Shown here one piece after another: positions 44,083 through 53,210 of a DNA stretch of 64,000 nt. This DNA is from Ruegeria sp. HKCCSA071 (GTDB lineage: Bacteria > Pseudomonadota > Alphaproteobacteria > Rhodobacterales > Rhodobacteraceae), in assembly GCF_017872555.1 (NCBI RefSeq), contig NZ_JAEDOX010000003.1, positions 1 through 64,000 on the forward strand, given 5' to 3'. The notes beneath the pieces were generated by a model. It saw nothing but the letters and a program-made list of their open reading frames with translations. It was not told where the DNA came from and did not search any database. Within the stretch, counting starts at the first letter, position 1; each line of letters opens with the position of its first letter. The position numbers and the translations under genes were made by a program.

Positions 44083-45078
44083 TTACACAAGCCCACCCGC
44101 CCCTGACGCCGCGCGCGGGCGGGCCAGCCGGGGCTTTGTCCGCTCAAACTGTTCTGAAATGGCGATAAATTCGCGGTCATCCCCTGTCGGAAGGCGGAAG
44201 GCGCCATTGACCCAATCGGCGCTTTTCCACTCATGAATCGCCGTCTCGATCTTTTCTTTCGAGGATGAGACGAAGTTCCACCAGATATAGCGATCCTTGT
44301 TCAAAGTGGCGCCGCCCAGCAGCATCAGCCGCGCACCCTGCGCCCCTGCCCGGGCCGATAGCCTGTCACCGGGGCGGAACACCATCATGCGGCCTTCGTC
44401 GAACATGTCGCCTGCAATCTCGATCGATCCTTGCGTGACATAGACACCGCGGTCCTCGTGGTCGTCGGGCAGCGGGAAAGACGCACCGGGGGCGAGCTGA
44501 ACATCCAGATAGAAGGTCTCGGACGGCATCGTCACGGGGCTGGTTTCGCCATAAGCCGTGCCAAGGATCAGCCGTGCGCTGATGCCCTTGTCTTGGATAT
44601 GGGGCAGCGCAGCCTGTTTGTGATGCTCGAAATCGGGGGCCATATCCTCCTGCGCTTCGGGCAGGGCAAGCCAGGTCTGGATGCCGAACAGCTTGTGGCC
44701 TTTGCCGCGTGTTTCTTGGCTGGTGCGCTCGGAATGGGTCACGCCCCGGCCTGCAACCATCCAGTTGACCTCGCCGGGGTAAATCATCTGGTGGGTACCG
44801 AGGCTGTCGCGATGTTCGAATTCGCCCTGATAAAGGTAAGTGACGGTTCCCAGCCCGATATGCGGGTGCGGTCGCACGTCAATGCCGCCTTCGGTGACGA
44901 ATTCTGCCGGGCCGACCTGATCAAAGAAGATGAACGGGCCAACCAGTTGGCGTTTGACCGAGGGTAGCGCGCGGCGCACCTCGAACCCGCCCAGATCGCG
45001 GGCGCGGGGAATGATGAGCGTTTCCAGCGCATTTTTTTCGGAGGCGCATTCGGGGTCATGGGTGGGGTTCCAACTCAA
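44083..45078 (-). CDS. Pirin family protein
   Basis: 331 residues from a TTG start at 45078, chosen because LSWNPTHDPE matches the pirin-like N-terminus and GGAG lies 7-10 nt upstream; an ATG 13 codons earlier is less likely. The bicupin metal motif is in FIFFDQVGPAEF and VRPHPHIGLGTVTYL (HPHI), then VNWMVAGRGVTHSER. Some pirins have quercetinase activity; here the role is unknown. Confidence 0.88.
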   Translation of the reverse strand: MSWNPTHDPECASEKNALETLIIPRARDLGGFEVRRALPSVKRQLVGPFIFFDQVGPAEFVTEGGIDVRPHPHIGLGTVTYLYQGEFEHRDSLGTHQMIYPGEVNWMVAGRGVTHSERTSQETRGKGHKLFGIQTWLALPEAQEDMAPDFEHHKQAALPHIQDKGISARLILGTAYGETSPVTMPSETFYLDVQLAPGASFPLPDDHEDRGVYVTQGSIEIAGDMFDEGRMMVFRPGDRLSARAGAQGARLMLLGGATLNKDRYIWWNFVSSSKEKIETAIHEWKSADWVNGAFRLPTGDDREFIAISEQFERTKPRLARPRAASGAGGLV

Positions 45079-45352
45079 TCCTGATCTCCTTTTTTTGATC
45101 CTGCGAGACGGGTTCATGTTCGCCCATACTCAAGGTATTGGGAAAGTGTCGCATGAAAAGTGCATTTTTGCACAGTGATCGTGAAGCCCCTGGAACGATT
45201 TGCAGATACTCACAAAGGCGTGGAAGGGTGTATTTGGTTTGCTCCTTCGCGGCTCTCGGAATCATGAACAATCGTGCTATCTTTAGACATCGGGTGTCGC
45301 CGGTTCAGGGAAGCCAGTCGAAGATGGGATTCAACCGACAGGAGTGGATGCA

Positions 45353-45841
45353 ATGGCCCGACTTGAAATCAACCGCCGCAAGCTTGTTGCGACCGGGATT
45401 GGTACAATTGCAGCCGGTATGGCCGGTTTTATCACACCTGCGCACGCCGCCGGTCTTGCGCCGACACCGTCGATGCGGGGCGGGTCGAACAATTACAGGC
45501 CCGGTGCGCCGATCGTGGAGCGCATCGGCGGTGGCGGGTTCTGGATGACCGGCACCGTGCGGCGTGCGGGCGACGGAGCCCCCCTGCCCGGCCAGCGCAT
45601 CCAGATATGGGCCCACACGACCGAAGGGCATGAACGTGACCAGCGCAGCCATGGGGCGACACTAACCGATTCGAACGGAGAGTTCCGGTTGGAAATGCCT
45701 CAGATTGTGCCTGCTTTTGGTCAACCGCACGGACATCTGGCCTATGACAGCGGTGAATTTGAGACTGTGTTCCTGCGCCCTGTGATGTCGAGCGCGAAGG
45801 ACAAAACCCTTGCTGCACATTTCGTGCTGCAACCTGTCTGA
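45353..45841 (+). CDS. Tat-exported intradiol dioxygenase-like protein
   Basis: 162 residues. Twin-arginine signal EINRRKLVATGIGTIAAGMA ending near AHA-A. The mature part resembles the beta-sandwich of intradiol ring-cleavage dioxygenases: GGGGFWMTGTVRRAGDGAPL, QRIQIWAHTTEGHERD, TLTDSNGEFRLEMPQIVP, GQPHGHLAYDSGEFETVFL. The His-x-His ligands are kept (PHGH), but positions that carry the two iron-binding Tyr appear as His and Phe. GGAG is 9 nt before the ATG. It forms a pair with the membrane reductase-like gene 9 nt downstream. Confidence 0.75.
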   Translation: MARLEINRRKLVATGIGTIAAGMAGFITPAHAAGLAPTPSMRGGSNNYRPGAPIVERIGGGGFWMTGTVRRAGDGAPLPGQRIQIWAHTTEGHERDQRSHGATLTDSNGEFRLEMPQIVPAFGQPHGHLAYDSGEFETVFLRPVMSSAKDKTLAAHFVLQPV

Positions 45842-45850
45842 CAGGTGTTA

Positions 45851-46441
45851 ATGCGCATTGCGATCTGGGCGGCATTGATCGCCGCACTTCTGGTACCGAT
45901 CGTAGCAGCGGCTTTCAGCCCCTATCTGGCGTGGCGAGAGCCGATTTACATCGTCGCCGGGTTTGCAGGCATCATCGGGATGTGTCTTCTTCTGCTGCAA
46001 CCCTTGCTGGCCGGGCGCTGGCTGCTTGGACTTTCTCCGGTCAACAGCCGCCATTGGCACAGGCGGTGTGGCTTGGCCCTTGTTGCAAGCATTATGATCC
46101 ATGTGACCGGCTTGTGGATCACAAGCCCGCCTGATGTGGTGGACGCATTGCTTTTCGTGTCTGCAACACCTTTTTCGACATGGGGGGTCATCGCCATGTG
46201 GGCGGGATTTGCGGCAGCGGCAATGGGGATTTTTCGGCAGCGACTAAACTTGCGGTTTCGGGTCTGGCGCTTGGGCCATGCAGGACTGGCCATGGTAACC
46301 ATTTTGGGTAGCGTCATTCACGCACTGCTGATCGAAGGTACGATGGAGACGATGACCAAGGTCGCTCTGTGCGCGCTGGTGGTATTGGTGAGCGTGGGAA
46401 CACTCGCCAGGTTGCGGATTTGGGAGGTGCAACGGCGTTAA
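45851..46441 (+). CDS. Ferric reductase-like transmembrane protein
   Basis: 196 residues with about six membrane helices. Paired His suitable for two b-type haems are in SRHWHRRCGLALVASIMIHV and RLGHAGLAMVTILGSVIHAL, the pattern of the ferric reductase-like domain (FRD, as in MsrQ/YedZ and NOX). It lacks the FAD/NAD domains, so it would take electrons from a quinone or partner. Its neighbour is a Tat-exported intradiol-fold protein, suggesting it reduces a periplasmic partner, by analogy with MsrPQ. Confidence 0.8.
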   Translation: MRIAIWAALIAALLVPIVAAAFSPYLAWREPIYIVAGFAGIIGMCLLLLQPLLAGRWLLGLSPVNSRHWHRRCGLALVASIMIHVTGLWITSPPDVVDALLFVSATPFSTWGVIAMWAGFAAAAMGIFRQRLNLRFRVWRLGHAGLAMVTILGSVIHALLIEGTMETMTKVALCALVVLVSVGTLARLRIWEVQRR

Positions 46442-46469
46442 ACCCCCGAGGCACGCTGCCGGGTCCGCG

Positions 46470-46814
46470 TCAACCTGCCAGCCGCTTTGCATAGGTGGCG
46501 CGAGTCATCTCGACATCCTGCACGGTGATGCTGCCGACCTCGGGCATGGTCTGGGCCAGAACGTCCAGAATGATGGCGTTAAGCTCGGCCCGCGTGGGCT
46601 CATCGCGGCCACGCATCAATAGCAGCGTGGCATGCACGAAGGTCTGCGGTTGCGTTCCGATGTAGGAATAGGCAATCGGCGCAGCGCGGATCTTGAGCGC
46701 TGAGGCGTCGATTTCATCATGTTTTGCGAGAACGGCGTGCAGCTGCTCGCAAATCATCTGGAAATCATGGGTGTCGTCCAGAGATTTGGAGAATTCCAGC
46801 GTTACGTGAGGCAT
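46470..46814 (-). CDS. 5-carboxymethyl-2-hydroxymuconate isomerase-like tautomerase
   Basis: 114 residues of the CHMI branch of the tautomerase superfamily. N-terminal MPHVTLEFSKSL presents the catalytic Pro after Met removal. QTFVHATLLLMRGRDEPTRA and MPEVGSITVQDVEMTRATYA are typical. HpaF acts in homoprotocatechuate degradation, but no other hpa genes are nearby, so the substrate is open. Converges with the reductase-like gene. Confidence 0.85.
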   Translation of the reverse strand: MPHVTLEFSKSLDDTHDFQMICEQLHAVLAKHDEIDASALKIRAAPIAYSYIGTQPQTFVHATLLLMRGRDEPTRAELNAIILDVLAQTMPEVGSITVQDVEMTRATYAKRLAG

Positions 46815-46872
46815 TCAGTGCTCCGGGGGTCATGAGAGAGCCTGATGGCCCTCTCTAAACTGCATGATGATC

Positions 46873-47799
46873 CTAAACGCCCAGACACCAGCGCATTACG
46901 GCCTTTTGTGCGTGCAGGCGGTTTTCGGCCTCGTCGAAGATGACCGAGTTCGGGCCGTCCATGACCTCGGAGGTTGCTTCTTCCTCGCGATGCGCGGGCA
47001 GGCAGTGCATGAACAGCGCGTCGGGTTTGGCATGTGACATGAGTTCCGCGTTGACCTGATAGGGGCGCAGCATGTTGTGGCGGCGTTCCTTGGCGGACTG
47101 GCTGTCATGCATCGAAACCCAGGTGTCGGCAACCACCAGATCGGCGCCCTCGACCGCTTTGTGCGGGTCCCGTTCGATGACGACTCTGGACCCCTTCTGG
47201 CGGGCAAACCCCATGAACTCTTCTTCCGGATCAAGCTGGACCGGGCCGGAGAAGGTCAGATCGAAGCCGAACTGACCGGCGGCGTGCAGGAACGAGGCGC
47301 AGACATTGTTGCCATCGCCGGTCCAGACCACTTTCTTGCCCGCGATAGGGCCGCGGTGTTCCTCGAACGTCAGCACGTCGGCCATGATCTGGCAGGGATG
47401 GGTGCGATCGGTCAGGCCGTTGATGACGGGCACGTCGGAATATTCAGCCATCTCGGTCAGGATGGTCTCATCGAAGGTGCGGATCATGATCATGTCGACA
47501 TAGCGCGACAGCACACGGGCGGTATCGGCAATGGTTTCGCCGTGACCCAGCTGCATGTCCTTGCCCGACAGCACCATGGTCTGGCCGCCCATCTGGCGCA
47601 CGCCCACGTCAAAGGACACGCGCGTCCGGGTCGAGGGTTTTTCGAAGATCAGCGCGACCATGCGGTCTTTCAGCGGCTGTTCGTCATCAGCGGCGGCCTT
47701 GGGACGGCCCAGACGCGCCTGTTTCATCGCGCCCGCCTGATCGATCATGGACCGCAGCGCGGTGGCATCGGTTTTGTGGATGTCGAGAAAATGGTTCAT
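46873..47799 (-). CDS. argF: Ornithine carbamoyltransferase
   Basis: 308 residues from the ATG at 47799. Makes citrulline from ornithine and carbamoyl phosphate. Carbamoyl-phosphate loop [20 protein letters not shown], then [16 protein letters not shown] (HPCQ) and the C-terminal ornithine motif [17 protein letters not shown]. Downstream of argD on the same strand, with a repeat-containing 75-bp spacer. Confidence 0.96.
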   Translation of the reverse strand: MNHFLDIHKTDATALRSMIDQAGAMKQARLGRPKAAADDEQPLKDRMVALIFEKPSTRTRVSFDVGVRQMGGQTMVLSGKDMQLGHGETIADTARVLSRYVDMIMIRTFDETILTEMAEYSDVPVINGLTDRTHPCQIMADVLTFEEHRGPIAGKKVVWTGDGNNVCASFLHAAGQFGFDLTFSGPVQLDPEEEFMGFARQKGSRVVIERDPHKAVEGADLVVADTWVSMHDSQSAKERRHNMLRPYQVNAELMSHAKPDALFMHCLPAHREEEATSEVMDGPNSVIFDEAENRLHAQKAVMRWCLGV

Positions 47800-47845
47800 A
47801 TCGCTTCGCTTTTGGCTGGTCGGGCGGTGGGGGCCAGCCCCCACA

Positions 47846-47874
47846 CCCCCGGAGTATTTGGGAAAAGATGAAGC
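47846..47874 (-). repeat. Stop-proximal GCTTCATCTTTTC repeat after argD
   Basis: Directly after the argD stop the minus strand reads GCTTCATCTTTTCCCAAATA, then CTCCGGGGG. The same order (stop, CTTCATCTTTTC, A-rich, TACTC) follows valS at 63383. Just beyond it, GGGGGC/GCCCCC can form a hairpin. It lies inside the argD-argF operon. Confidence 0.65.
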
Positions 47875-49062
47875 TCAGGCAGTTGCGAGCTGGGTTTCTA
47901 TCTGATTGGCCGCCTTTTCGAGGCGGATCATGGCCTGGGCGATGTCATCCTCGGTCAGGGTCAGGGGGGGCAGCAGGCGGATGACGTTGTCGGCGGCGGG
48001 GACAGTGATGACCAGATTGTCATAGCCCGCATTGACCACGTCGATATTGAGCGCCTTGCATTTCAGGCCGAGCATCAGGCCCGATCCGCGCACGTCTTCG
48101 AAGACCTCGGGGTGATCGGCAACCAGGCCTTCGAGTTTCTGGCGCAACAGGCCGGCCTTGCGGTTGACACCTTCGAGGAAGGCGGGTGTGGCGACCTGAT
48201 CGATCACAGCACAGCCCACGGCGCAGCCCAGCGGGTTGCCGCCATAGGTGGAGCCATGTGTACCTGCGGTCATGCCGGATGCCGCGTCTTCGGTTGCCAG
48301 CACGGCACCGAGAGGAAAACCGCCGCCGATGCCTTTGGCGACCATCATGATATCCGGGGTGATCCCGGCCCATTCATGGGCGAAGAGCCTGCCGGTCCGA
48401 CCGACGCCGCATTGCACCTCGTCCAGGATCAGCAGCAGACCGTGTTCGTCACAAATGCCGCGCAGGGCCCTGAGTTCGGCATCGGGCACGGGGCGGATGC
48501 CTCCCTCGCCCTGAATCGGTTCGATCAGGATGGCTGCGGTATTTTCGGTGATGGCGTTGGTGACACCGTCGAGATCGCCAAAGGTGACGTGGACAAAACC
48601 CGGCAAAAGCGGGCCAAAGCCTTTGGTCATCTTCTCAGACCCGGCCGCTGCGATGCCCGCCGACGACCGGCCATGGAACGAGCCGTCAAAGGTGATGATC
48701 TCAACCCGCTCGGGCTGGTCTTTGTCATAGAAGTACTTGCGGGCCATTTTCACGGCCAGTTCACAGGCTTCGGTACCGGAATTCGTGAAGAATACCGTAT
48801 CCGCAAAGGTGTGTTCGACCAGCTTGTCTGCCAGTGCCTGCTGTTGCGGGATGTTGTAGAGGTTCGAGACATGCCACAGCGCATGGGCCTGTTCCGTCAG
48901 TGCGGCCACCAGCGCCGGATGGGCGTGGCCCAGCGCGTTCACAGCGATCCCTGCGCCAAGGTCCAGAAAACGTCGGCCATCCGCCTCGGTCAGCCAGGCG
49001 CCTTCGCCCTTTACAAATGACAGGGGCGCGCGGTTATAGGTCGGCAGAACGGACGGGATCAT
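47875..49062 (-). CDS. argD: Acetylornithine aminotransferase
   Basis: 395 residues from the ATG at 49062; longer in-frame versions lack family similarity. Class III PLP aminotransferase of arginine (and possibly lysine) biosynthesis. FTNSGTEACELAVKMARKYF, ILDEVQCGVGRTG, and the PLP Lys in MMVAKGIGGGFPLGAVLA with GTHGSTYGGNPLGCAV are visible. First gene of argD-argF. Confidence 0.96.
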   Translation of the reverse strand: MIPSVLPTYNRAPLSFVKGEGAWLTEADGRRFLDLGAGIAVNALGHAHPALVAALTEQAHALWHVSNLYNIPQQQALADKLVEHTFADTVFFTNSGTEACELAVKMARKYFYDKDQPERVEIITFDGSFHGRSSAGIAAAGSEKMTKGFGPLLPGFVHVTFGDLDGVTNAITENTAAILIEPIQGEGGIRPVPDAELRALRGICDEHGLLLILDEVQCGVGRTGRLFAHEWAGITPDIMMVAKGIGGGFPLGAVLATEDAASGMTAGTHGSTYGGNPLGCAVGCAVIDQVATPAFLEGVNRKAGLLRQKLEGLVADHPEVFEDVRGSGLMLGLKCKALNIDVVNAGYDNLVITVPAADNVIRLLPPLTLTEDDIAQAMIRLEKAANQIETQLATA

Positions 49063-49304
49063 GGGATCATCCTTTTCGGGTCGTTTGAGCCTCGTGAGTG
49101 ATACACGAAGGCCCGGTTCGTCAACAGATTTGGTGAGATTTGTGCCAATTTGGCAGGCACATGGTATCAAACAGGCCGATTACGCAGAGAGGCGTCGGCG
49201 TCGGAGCAGCTGGATATGTGCGCGTTTGATCATGGCCGCTCTATAGACGTGAAAAGACAGCCTGAAAACCCTGTTATTGCCAAAGGGTCAAAATTGCCGC
49301 CAGA

Positions 49305-49565
49305 TCATTTCGCCGGGCGCCAGCGGTCGAGCTTGCCCATGCCGCGGGTGAAAGCCCATGCAAGGATTCGGGGCATGCCTTTGGCGGCGAGGGCATCGAC
49401 GCAATGAGACTGGAACTCTTCCAGTGAAGCGTCGGGATGGCGGAATGCACCGTTTTCGTAACACAGCGAGCAGTAACGCGTGCTGCGCCCGCCGTCAGCT
49501 TCGGACCCGCCGCCCTGGGGATCTTTTGACAGCGGCATGCCGCAACTTTGGCATTTGGGACCCAT
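49305..49565 (-). CDS. Putative zinc ribbon protein
   Basis: 86 residues. Zinc ribbon Cys are in GPKCQSCGMPLSKDPQGGG and TRYCSLCYENGAF (CxxC...CxxC). The helical end DALAAKGMPRILAWAFTRGM is amphipathic. It matches the short putative zinc-ribbon family (PF12674-like, from memory). Divergent from the MerR regulator across about 75 bp, so the regulator may control it. Confidence 0.75.
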   Translation of the reverse strand: MGPKCQSCGMPLSKDPQGGGSEADGGRSTRYCSLCYENGAFRHPDASLEEFQSHCVDALAAKGMPRILAWAFTRGMGKLDRWRPAK

Positions 49566-49639
49566 GGTGCTTGTCCTTGCAGAGAATGACTGTCTGACAT
49601 AGGATCAAAACCATGGAGTTAAGTCAACGGTTTTGAAAC

Positions 49640-50005
49640 ATGCGGATCGGGGAACTTGCGCGGCGCAGCGGGCTGAGCCGTGACACGCTGAGGTTTTATG
49701 AACGCCAAGGGCTGATCCGGTCAGGTCCGGGGCCGGACAACACCAACAGCTATCGCGACTATCCCGAAGACGCGCTGATCACGCTGGAACAGGTTGCTGA
49801 TGCACAGGCGGCAGGCATCAGCATTGCAGAACTGGTCATGTTGCTGGGGCAGTTGGAAGCCGCCGATCCCGACAGCTTTGACGGCGAGGCGTTTCTGCAG
49901 GACCGGATTGACGAGGTCGAAGCGCGGATTGTGCGGGCAGAGCGGTTTTTGGACAGCCTCAAACAAGCCAAGGCGGCGCTGGCGGCCCCTCCGGTTTTGC
50001 GCTGA
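49640..50005 (+). CDS. MerR family transcriptional regulator
   Basis: 121 residues: winged helix MRIGELARRSGLSRDTLRFY, then ERQGLIRSG, NSYRDYPEDALITLEQVADA, and a dimerisation coiled coil RIDEVEARIVRAERFLDSLK. There is no Cys cluster after the helix, so it is unlikely to be a metal sensor of the MerR/CueR kind. Effector unknown. Confidence 0.9.
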   Translation: MRIGELARRSGLSRDTLRFYERQGLIRSGPGPDNTNSYRDYPEDALITLEQVADAQAAGISIAELVMLLGQLEAADPDSFDGEAFLQDRIDEVEARIVRAERFLDSLKQAKAALAAPPVLR

Positions 50006-50057
50006 GCGCAGAATTGCGTCTTGCCATGGCCCCCGTTTTGGCGCACCGCTTTCGCCC

Positions 50058-50942
50058 ATGTTCACCCCGAAGGCGCAAAATCCTGCTCTGGCCGCAGGGC
50101 TGATCTTTGTCGCGACCGCCTTTATCGCGGCGACGACGCTGCTGGCCAAGGCCTTGGGGACGGATACACTCGGGCCACCCTTGCACGCGATGCAGATCAG
50201 TCACGGGCGGTTTCTGTTTGCCCTGCTTGCCATCCTGTCGGCGGTCGCGGTGCTTCGTCCCCGGCTGGGGCGGCCCCATTGGGGGCTGCATATCGGGCGA
50301 ACCAGCTTTGGCTGGGCCGGGGTGACGTTGATGTTCGCGTCTGTTGCGTTCATTCCGATGGCGGATGCGACGGCGATCTCCTTTCTGAACCCGGTCTTTG
50401 GCATGGTCCTGGCCATTCCGCTATTGGGGGAGCGCGTCGGCCCGTGGCGCTGGCTGGCGGCGGCCGTGGCCCTTGTGGGTGCAGTGATCCTGCTGCGCCC
50501 GACAGCTGCAAGTTTTCAGCCCGCCGCCCTTCTGGCGCTGGCTGCGGCTGCGTTTATCGGGATGGAGCTGATCTTTATCAAGAAACTGTCGGGGCGCGAG
50601 GCCCCGATCCAGATTCTGCTGATCAACAACACGATGGGGCTGGTGATCGCTACGGTCGCGGTCAGCTTTGTGTTTCACATGCCGACGCCGCAGCAATGGG
50701 TTGCGCTGGTGGGGATCGGCCTGCTGATGGCCTGCGCACAGGTTTGTTTCATAAACGGCATGGCACGTGCGGACGCGTCATTCGTGGCCCCGATCAGCTA
50801 TGCCACACTGATTTTTGCCGCGCTGTACGATTTTGCGGTGTTTGATGTGATCCCCGACCGGATCAGCCTGATTGGCGCGGTCACGATTCTGACCGGAGGG
50901 CTGATCCTGGTCTGGCGCGAGGCGGTAAACCGCCGGACCTGA
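50058..50942 (+). CDS. EamA/DMT family transporter
   Basis: 294 residues with ten membrane helices in two EamA repeats; FLNPVFGMVLAIPLLGERVG and SYATLIFAALYDFAVFDVIP are the repeat ends that usually carry the Pro-Glu motif. Likely an inner-membrane metabolite exporter. The ATG at 50058 is the family start; it follows the MerR gene by 52 bp. Confidence 0.88.
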   Translation: MFTPKAQNPALAAGLIFVATAFIAATTLLAKALGTDTLGPPLHAMQISHGRFLFALLAILSAVAVLRPRLGRPHWGLHIGRTSFGWAGVTLMFASVAFIPMADATAISFLNPVFGMVLAIPLLGERVGPWRWLAAAVALVGAVILLRPTAASFQPAALLALAAAAFIGMELIFIKKLSGREAPIQILLINNTMGLVIATVAVSFVFHMPTPQQWVALVGIGLLMACAQVCFINGMARADASFVAPISYATLIFAALYDFAVFDVIPDRISLIGAVTILTGGLILVWREAVNRRT

Positions 50943-51048
50943 CAGAAAAAACCGCCCTTGCGGTTCAGGGGCGACCTTTGTGTCGCAAATCCCCATGAAT
51001 GGCGAGGTGGCCGGCGCATTCTGGGCTGAGTTGATTTGCGAGTTTGTT

Positions 51049-52284
51049 ATGCATGAACGCCGAATACCTGAATGGGTTCGCCACGCGCCTGCCCCATCGG
51101 TGCGCGATTTCGGGATTCTGGCCGGAATCGAAGCCGTTGTGCGCGGCATCCTGATTTCGGTCTTTCCGCTGGCGATGTACCGGGCGCTGGGCGATGCCTC
51201 ATCCGTGTCATTCCTGTATTTCCTGATTGGCATCCTGTCTCTGCTGGTCGGGTTGATGGTGCCGTTCCTGATCCGTTTTGTACCGCGCAGATGGGCCTAT
51301 TCCACCGGATGCGTCATGTTCATCTGTGGTGCATCGCTGGCGATCGTGGGCAGCCCCGAGGCCGTGGTCGGGGCATTGGCCCTGAATACCATGGCCGCGG
51401 TTGTCACTTTCATCTGCTTCAACACCTATGTGCTGGATTACATCAGCAAGATCGAACTTGGCCGGTGCGAGACCAGCCGCATGTTCTACAGCGCTTTGGG
51501 ATGGACGGGCGGCCCAATGGCCGGTGTTCTGCTGATGGAGCTTTGGCGCCCTGCCCCGTTTGTCATCAGTGCCGGAGCGGCGCTGGTCATGCTGGCGCAG
51601 TTCTGGCGCATGCGTCTGGGCAATGGCAAGCTGATCACCAAGGCTCGTGGTCCGGCCAAGAACCCGTTGGCCTTTCTTCCCCGGTTCTTTGTCCAACCCC
51701 GACTGGTTGCCGGATATCTGTTTGCAATGATCCGGTCCTGCGGGTGGTGGATATATGTGGTCTACCTGCCCATTTTCGCCATCCAAAACGGGCTGGGAGA
51801 ACAACTGGGTGGCATCCTTCTGTCGTGCACAAACGCCATGCTGCTGGCCGCCCCATTAATCCTGCGCTGGGTCCAGACGCGGTCGCTCAGGTCGGCTGTT
51901 CGCATCGGGTTTGTTGCCGCGGGGGGCTGCTTTTTCGCAGCCGGATTGGTCGCGGGATGGCCGGTTGTCTCGGTCGCTGCGCTGGTTCTGGGGTCTGTCT
52001 GGCTGATCGTTCTGGATATTTGCGCCGGATTGCCCTTCCTAATGGCTGTAAAGCCGTCTGAGCGAACCGAGATGTCGGCGATTTATTCCAGTTACCGCGA
52101 TGTCTCGGGCATTCTGACGCCCGGTGTTGCATCTCTGGTCTTGCTGGTGGCGCCGGTGGCCGGTGTGTTCGCGGCAGGCGGGATTGCTTTGTTTGGCGCT
52201 TGGGCTGTGTCGGCCCGCTTGCATCCGCGGCTGGGCGAATCCAAGCCTTCCCTGCCGCCCGACAGGTTGGCAGAGACCGGTTAA
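51049..52284 (+). CDS. MFS transporter
   Basis: About 411 residues from the ATG at 51049, with around 12 membrane helices. SVFPLAMYRALGDASSVSFL lies near the first helices, and RMFYSALGWTGGPMAGVLLM in the middle. Start uncertain: a GTG at 50980 with AGGGG upstream would add 23 residues that do not look like a family N-terminus. Substrate unknown. Its stop overlaps the converging ABC permease by 4 nt. Confidence 0.82.
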   Translation: MHERRIPEWVRHAPAPSVRDFGILAGIEAVVRGILISVFPLAMYRALGDASSVSFLYFLIGILSLLVGLMVPFLIRFVPRRWAYSTGCVMFICGASLAIVGSPEAVVGALALNTMAAVVTFICFNTYVLDYISKIELGRCETSRMFYSALGWTGGPMAGVLLMELWRPAPFVISAGAALVMLAQFWRMRLGNGKLITKARGPAKNPLAFLPRFFVQPRLVAGYLFAMIRSCGWWIYVVYLPIFAIQNGLGEQLGGILLSCTNAMLLAAPLILRWVQTRSLRSAVRIGFVAAGGCFFAAGLVAGWPVVSVAALVLGSVWLIVLDICAGLPFLMAVKPSERTEMSAIYSSYRDVSGILTPGVASLVLLVAPVAGVFAAGGIALFGAWAVSARLHPRLGESKPSLPPDRLAETG

Positions 52285-53084
52285 GCCTTAAGCCGATAAC
52301 CGGTACGCAGCATTTGCCAGGTGATCAACCCGATGGCCAGCGTGGCAAAGCCACAAACCGCCATGCCCAACCACGGAGAGCTGTCGGACACGCCGATCAT
52401 GCCGTAACGCAGCCCATCGATCAGGTAGAAGACCGGGTTCAGGTGGGTCAGGCGGTTCAGGACAGGAGGCAGCGCCTCGACCGAATAGAAGGTGCCCGAC
52501 AGGAAAGCCAGAGGTGTGACGATGAAGTTGGTGATCGCGGCCATCTGATCGAACTTGTTTGCAAAGATCCCGGCAAACAGGCCCAGCGCGCCCATGAATG
52601 CGCCCCCCAGAACAACAAAGATCAGTGCAATCAACGGGTGCTGGGGCGCGATGGACAGCAGGACCAGCAACGCAACCGAAATCACCAGCGCGATCATCAG
52701 GCCACGGGCGATGCCACCGGCAAGATACCCCAGCAGGATCTCGAGCGGGGACAGCGGCGGCATCAGCGTGTCGACGATATTGCCCTGCACCTTGGCAATC
52801 ACCATCGAAGAGGAGGTATTGGCAAAGGCGTTCTGGATCACAGTCATCATCAGGATTCCCGGTGCCAGAAAGACCACAAACGGCACGCCCATGACGTCAG
52901 GGCGGCTGGGCCCAATGGCGATGGTGAAGATCAGCAGGAACAGGCCAGCCGTGACCAGAGGCGCCAGAACGGTCTGGGTCCAGACCGAAAGAAAGCGCCG
53001 GATTTCGCGCTGCGCCAGCGTGTAAAGCCCCATCCAGTTGACCGCCCCAAAGCTGCGTTCGGTCTGTTCTGCGGGATTCTGCAT
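52281..53084 (-). CDS. ABC-2 type transporter permease (YadH-like)
   Basis: 267 residues with six membrane helices and the ABC-2 signature near the end: PLAFLSGTFYSVEALPPVLN, then LTHLNPVFYLIDGLRYGMIG. The partner ATPase gene is not adjacent in the window, so it must be elsewhere. Such YadG/YadH pairs export lipids, polysaccharide or drugs. Confidence 0.9.
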   Translation of the reverse strand: MQNPAEQTERSFGAVNWMGLYTLAQREIRRFLSVWTQTVLAPLVTAGLFLLIFTIAIGPSRPDVMGVPFVVFLAPGILMMTVIQNAFANTSSSMVIAKVQGNIVDTLMPPLSPLEILLGYLAGGIARGLMIALVISVALLVLLSIAPQHPLIALIFVVLGGAFMGALGLFAGIFANKFDQMAAITNFIVTPLAFLSGTFYSVEALPPVLNRLTHLNPVFYLIDGLRYGMIGVSDSSPWLGMAVCGFATLAIGLITWQMLRTGYRLKA

Positions 53085-53100
53085 GCTTTGCCCTCAACCT

Positions 53101-53178
53101 GATTCGAAGACAGCTTGTAACTCGGGCTGCAGTGTTTAGAATAGGGGGCTGAGACGAATTCCCAAGGCGGCCCGAATC
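53101..53178. promoter_or_regulatory. Two GANTC methylation sites upstream of gcrA
   Basis: GATTC at 53101-53105 and GAATC at 53174-53178 lie 106 and 33 bp before the gcrA start. In alphaproteobacteria CcrM methylates GANTC and GcrA acts at methylated promoters, so these sites may give methylation-dependent control of gcrA. The presence of sites is seen; their function is inference. Confidence 0.5.
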
Positions 53179-53210
53179 CGGGGCCGCTTTCCGCTTTTGA
53201 AAGGCTGACG

